Positions 62,715 through 64,000 of a stretch of DNA of 64,000 bases are shown here, piece after piece. The translations under genes and the position numbers were made by a program. The stretch's first letter is position 1; every line of letters begins with the position of its first letter. Source of the stretch: PALSA-607 sp963825425. Lineage in GTDB: Bacteria > Actinomycetota > Actinomycetes > Acidothermales > Acidothermaceae. Location of the stretch: NCBI GenBank assembly GCA_963825425.1, contig CAWGTF010000010.1:62001-126000 (forward strand). The letters are read 5' to 3'. The notes beneath the pieces are model-generated. The model had not been told where the DNA came from and did no database searches. It worked only from the letters and a program-made list of their open reading frames with translations.

Positions 62715-63629
62715 ATGTCGCTGGGTCGCCCGTCGGTGTTGAGTGAGCGCACCCGCACGATCAAAGAGCTCCTCGCGCAGGGCGGCCATTCGTTCTCCTT
62801 CGAGTTCTTCCCACCGAAGACCGAGCAGGGCGAACGGTCGTTGTTCCAGACGATCCGCGAGCTCGAACAGCTACGGCCAACCTTCGTCTCGATGACCTAC
62901 GGGGCGGGCGGCTCCACGCGTGACACCACGGTCCGCATGACCGAGCGAATCGCGACCGAAACGACGCTCACTCCGGTCGGGCACCTCACCGCGGTGAATC
63001 ACTCGGTCGCCGAGTTGCGTCGCATCATCGGCCAATACGCGGACGCCGGTGTGCGCAACGTCCTGGTTCTGCGCGGCGACCCACCGGGCGACCCCCAGGG
63101 CGAATGGGTAGCGCATCCGGAGGGTTTTCAGTACGCGGAGCAGCTGGTGACGCTGGTGAAGAATTCCGGCCAGTTCTGCGTCGGCGTCGCTGCCTTCACT
63201 CGCAAGCACCCGCGCTCGCCGACTGTCGAGGATGACATCGCGAACTTCGTGCGCAAGTGCAGGGCGGGCGCCGACTTCGCAATCACGCAGATGTTTTTCT
63301 CGGTCGACGACTATCTCGTGCTGCGTGACCGGATTGCGGCTGCTGGCTGCGATGTGCCGATTATCCCCGGCATCATGCCGCTCACATCGATCGGTCAGAT
63401 CGAGCGTTTCTCGATCCTGTCCGGAGAAGACTTCCCGCCCGAGCTCGCGCAGCGACTGCTCGCGGTCGCCGATGACCCGGATGCGGTGCGAGCGATCGGC
63501 CTCGAGGTTGCTAGCGACATGTGCGAGCGGTTGCTGGCCGAGGGAGTGCCGGGCCTGCACTTCATTACGCTCAACAAGTCGACGGCCACTCGCGAGATCT
63601 ACCAGAACCTCGGCCTCCCCGACCTGTAG
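62715..63629 (+). CDS. metF: Methylenetetrahydrofolate reductase
   Basis: A 304-residue MetF. The N-terminal FSFEFFPPKTEQGE with the catalytic Glu, SMTYGAGGSTRD, LTAVNHS and the FAD-binding LVLRGDPPGDP, then IPGIMPLTSIGQIERFS are typical. It reduces 5,10-methylene-THF to 5-methyl-THF for methionine synthesis. ATG 62715 is five bases after thiE stop; the longer frame to 62559 lies inside thiE. Length slightly over the E. coli enzyme (296). Confidence 0.95.
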   Translation: MSLGRPSVLSERTRTIKELLAQGGHSFSFEFFPPKTEQGERSLFQTIRELEQLRPTFVSMTYGAGGSTRDTTVRMTERIATETTLTPVGHLTAVNHSVAELRRIIGQYADAGVRNVLVLRGDPPGDPQGEWVAHPEGFQYAEQLVTLVKNSGQFCVGVAAFTRKHPRSPTVEDDIANFVRKCRAGADFAITQMFFSVDDYLVLRDRIAAAGCDVPIIPGIMPLTSIGQIERFSILSGEDFPPELAQRLLAVADDPDAVRAIGLEVASDMCERLLAEGVPGLHFITLNKSTATREIYQNLGLPDL

Positions 63630-63722
63630 CCGAGCTCGTCCGATTGCCCGCGGAACCGGGCGGCCATTGTCGGCGTCCAACTGGCACGTTCCACCCGCTG
63701 CCATCTGTGCCCGGAGGTCGTC

Positions 63723-64000
63723 ATGTCGCTGAACCCGGCTGTGCGCTCGGTTGCCGTCGGAGTTGCCGCCGCCCTGATCGTCGTAGCCGCCTACGCCTGG
63801 GGACGCGGTGGTAAGGCTTCGGCTGCTCCGGCCAATACCGCTCCTACCGTGCCCACCGTTCTCACGGCGGCGCCGGCAAGTCCCGCGCCGTCAGGTGTGT
63901 CCTCGGGCGCCGGCATCAGCGTGAGCGGCACTGGACAAGTGACCGGGACGCCGAATCTGCTGCGGCTCAGCAGCTCCATCAACGTCACCAAGCCCACAGT
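63723..64000 (+). CDS. SIMPL-domain (DUF541) protein, N-terminal part
   Basis: The first 92 residues of a secreted or membrane-anchored protein; it runs off the window. ATG 63723 follows CCGGAGGTCGTC. One N-terminal helix (SVAVGVAAALIVVAAYAWG), an Ala/Pro/Thr-rich spacer, then GISVSGTGQVTGTPNLLRLS, which is the characteristic first strand of SIMPL domains. SIMPL proteins (such as BP26) form oligomeric channels or interact with signalling proteins; function here is unknown. Independent of metF (94 bases). Confidence 0.75.
   Translation, partial: MSLNPAVRSVAVGVAAALIVVAAYAWGRGGKASAAPANTAPTVPTVLTAAPASPAPSGVSSGAGISVSGTGQVTGTPNLLRLSSSINVTKPT

Overview
The window is high-GC chromosomal DNA of an actinobacterium (Actinomycetota). 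The evidence is the actinobacterial bc1-aa3 respiratory supercomplex (CtaC-CtaD-CtaF, CtaE-QcrC-QcrA-QcrB with a di-haem QcrC), PspA with PspAA/PspAB, a PknL-type kinase with its Rv2175c-type partner, and GTG/TTG starts with GGAGG sites. From memory, the gene order closely follows the M. tuberculosis block Rv2171-Rv2206 (glycerate kinase, erpA, adenosine kinase, cta/qcr, trpD, DEDDh exonuclease, NlpC/P60, pimB', fadD15, SRPBCC, plsC, aroG, pknL, Rv2175c, metF), so most of it is an old vertical core. I cannot place the genus.

Layout. 1-5 kb: an aldo/keto reductase start, a DUF3043 protein, the envelope-stress set pspA-pspAA-htpX-pspAB, glycerate kinase and erpA. 5-16.8 kb: a PfkB sugar/nucleoside kinase, ctaCDF, a DUF222-HNH gene, the converging ctaE-qcrCAB operon, a receiver-like gene and trpD. 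16.8-23.3 kb: a RAM-only Lrp protein, a DnaQ/GIY-YIG exonuclease with a coding minisatellite, a c-di-AMP (ydaO) riboswitch, an NlpC/P60 hydrolase, a PimB-type mannosyltransferase and a multi-pass membrane protein. 23.3-31.7 kb (minus strand): a Tad/Flp pilus operon (cpaB, cpaE, tadA, tadB, tadC) followed by a two-component pair and the pilin gene. 31.8-36 kb: an ABC exporter and fadD15. 36-42.3 kb: a zinc-ribbon protein, SRPBCC, a ROK glucokinase, TadE/TadG pseudopilins, an EEP hydrolase and a second, broken DUF222-HNH gene. 42.3-46.9 kb: a membrane protein, plsC, a phosphofructokinase with pyrophosphate-type residues, and class II DAHP synthase. 47-51.9 kb: two large tandem paralogous secreted proteins with Ig-like and cell-wall-binding-2 repeats. 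52-64 kb: endonuclease IV, a PASTA Ser/Thr kinase, a HAD phosphatase, the TPP-riboswitch-led thiO-thiS-thiG operon, an MMPL transporter, Rv2175c, thiE, metF and the start of a SIMPL-domain protein.

A second theme is damage. At least fifteen genes are interrupted by frameshifts, many needing only one base to repair and several expected to be essential (aroG, pimB, thiE). They cluster at 19.6-23.3, 31-36, 38-40 and 59.3-61.5 kb, while neighbouring stretches are clean. I read most as assembly indels and give these genes as whole spans, marked pseudogene.

No CRISPR array, rRNA, tRNA, integrase or complete insertion sequence was seen. Several short tandem repeats occur; two start exactly on the stop codon of a gene (plsC, phosphofructokinase).
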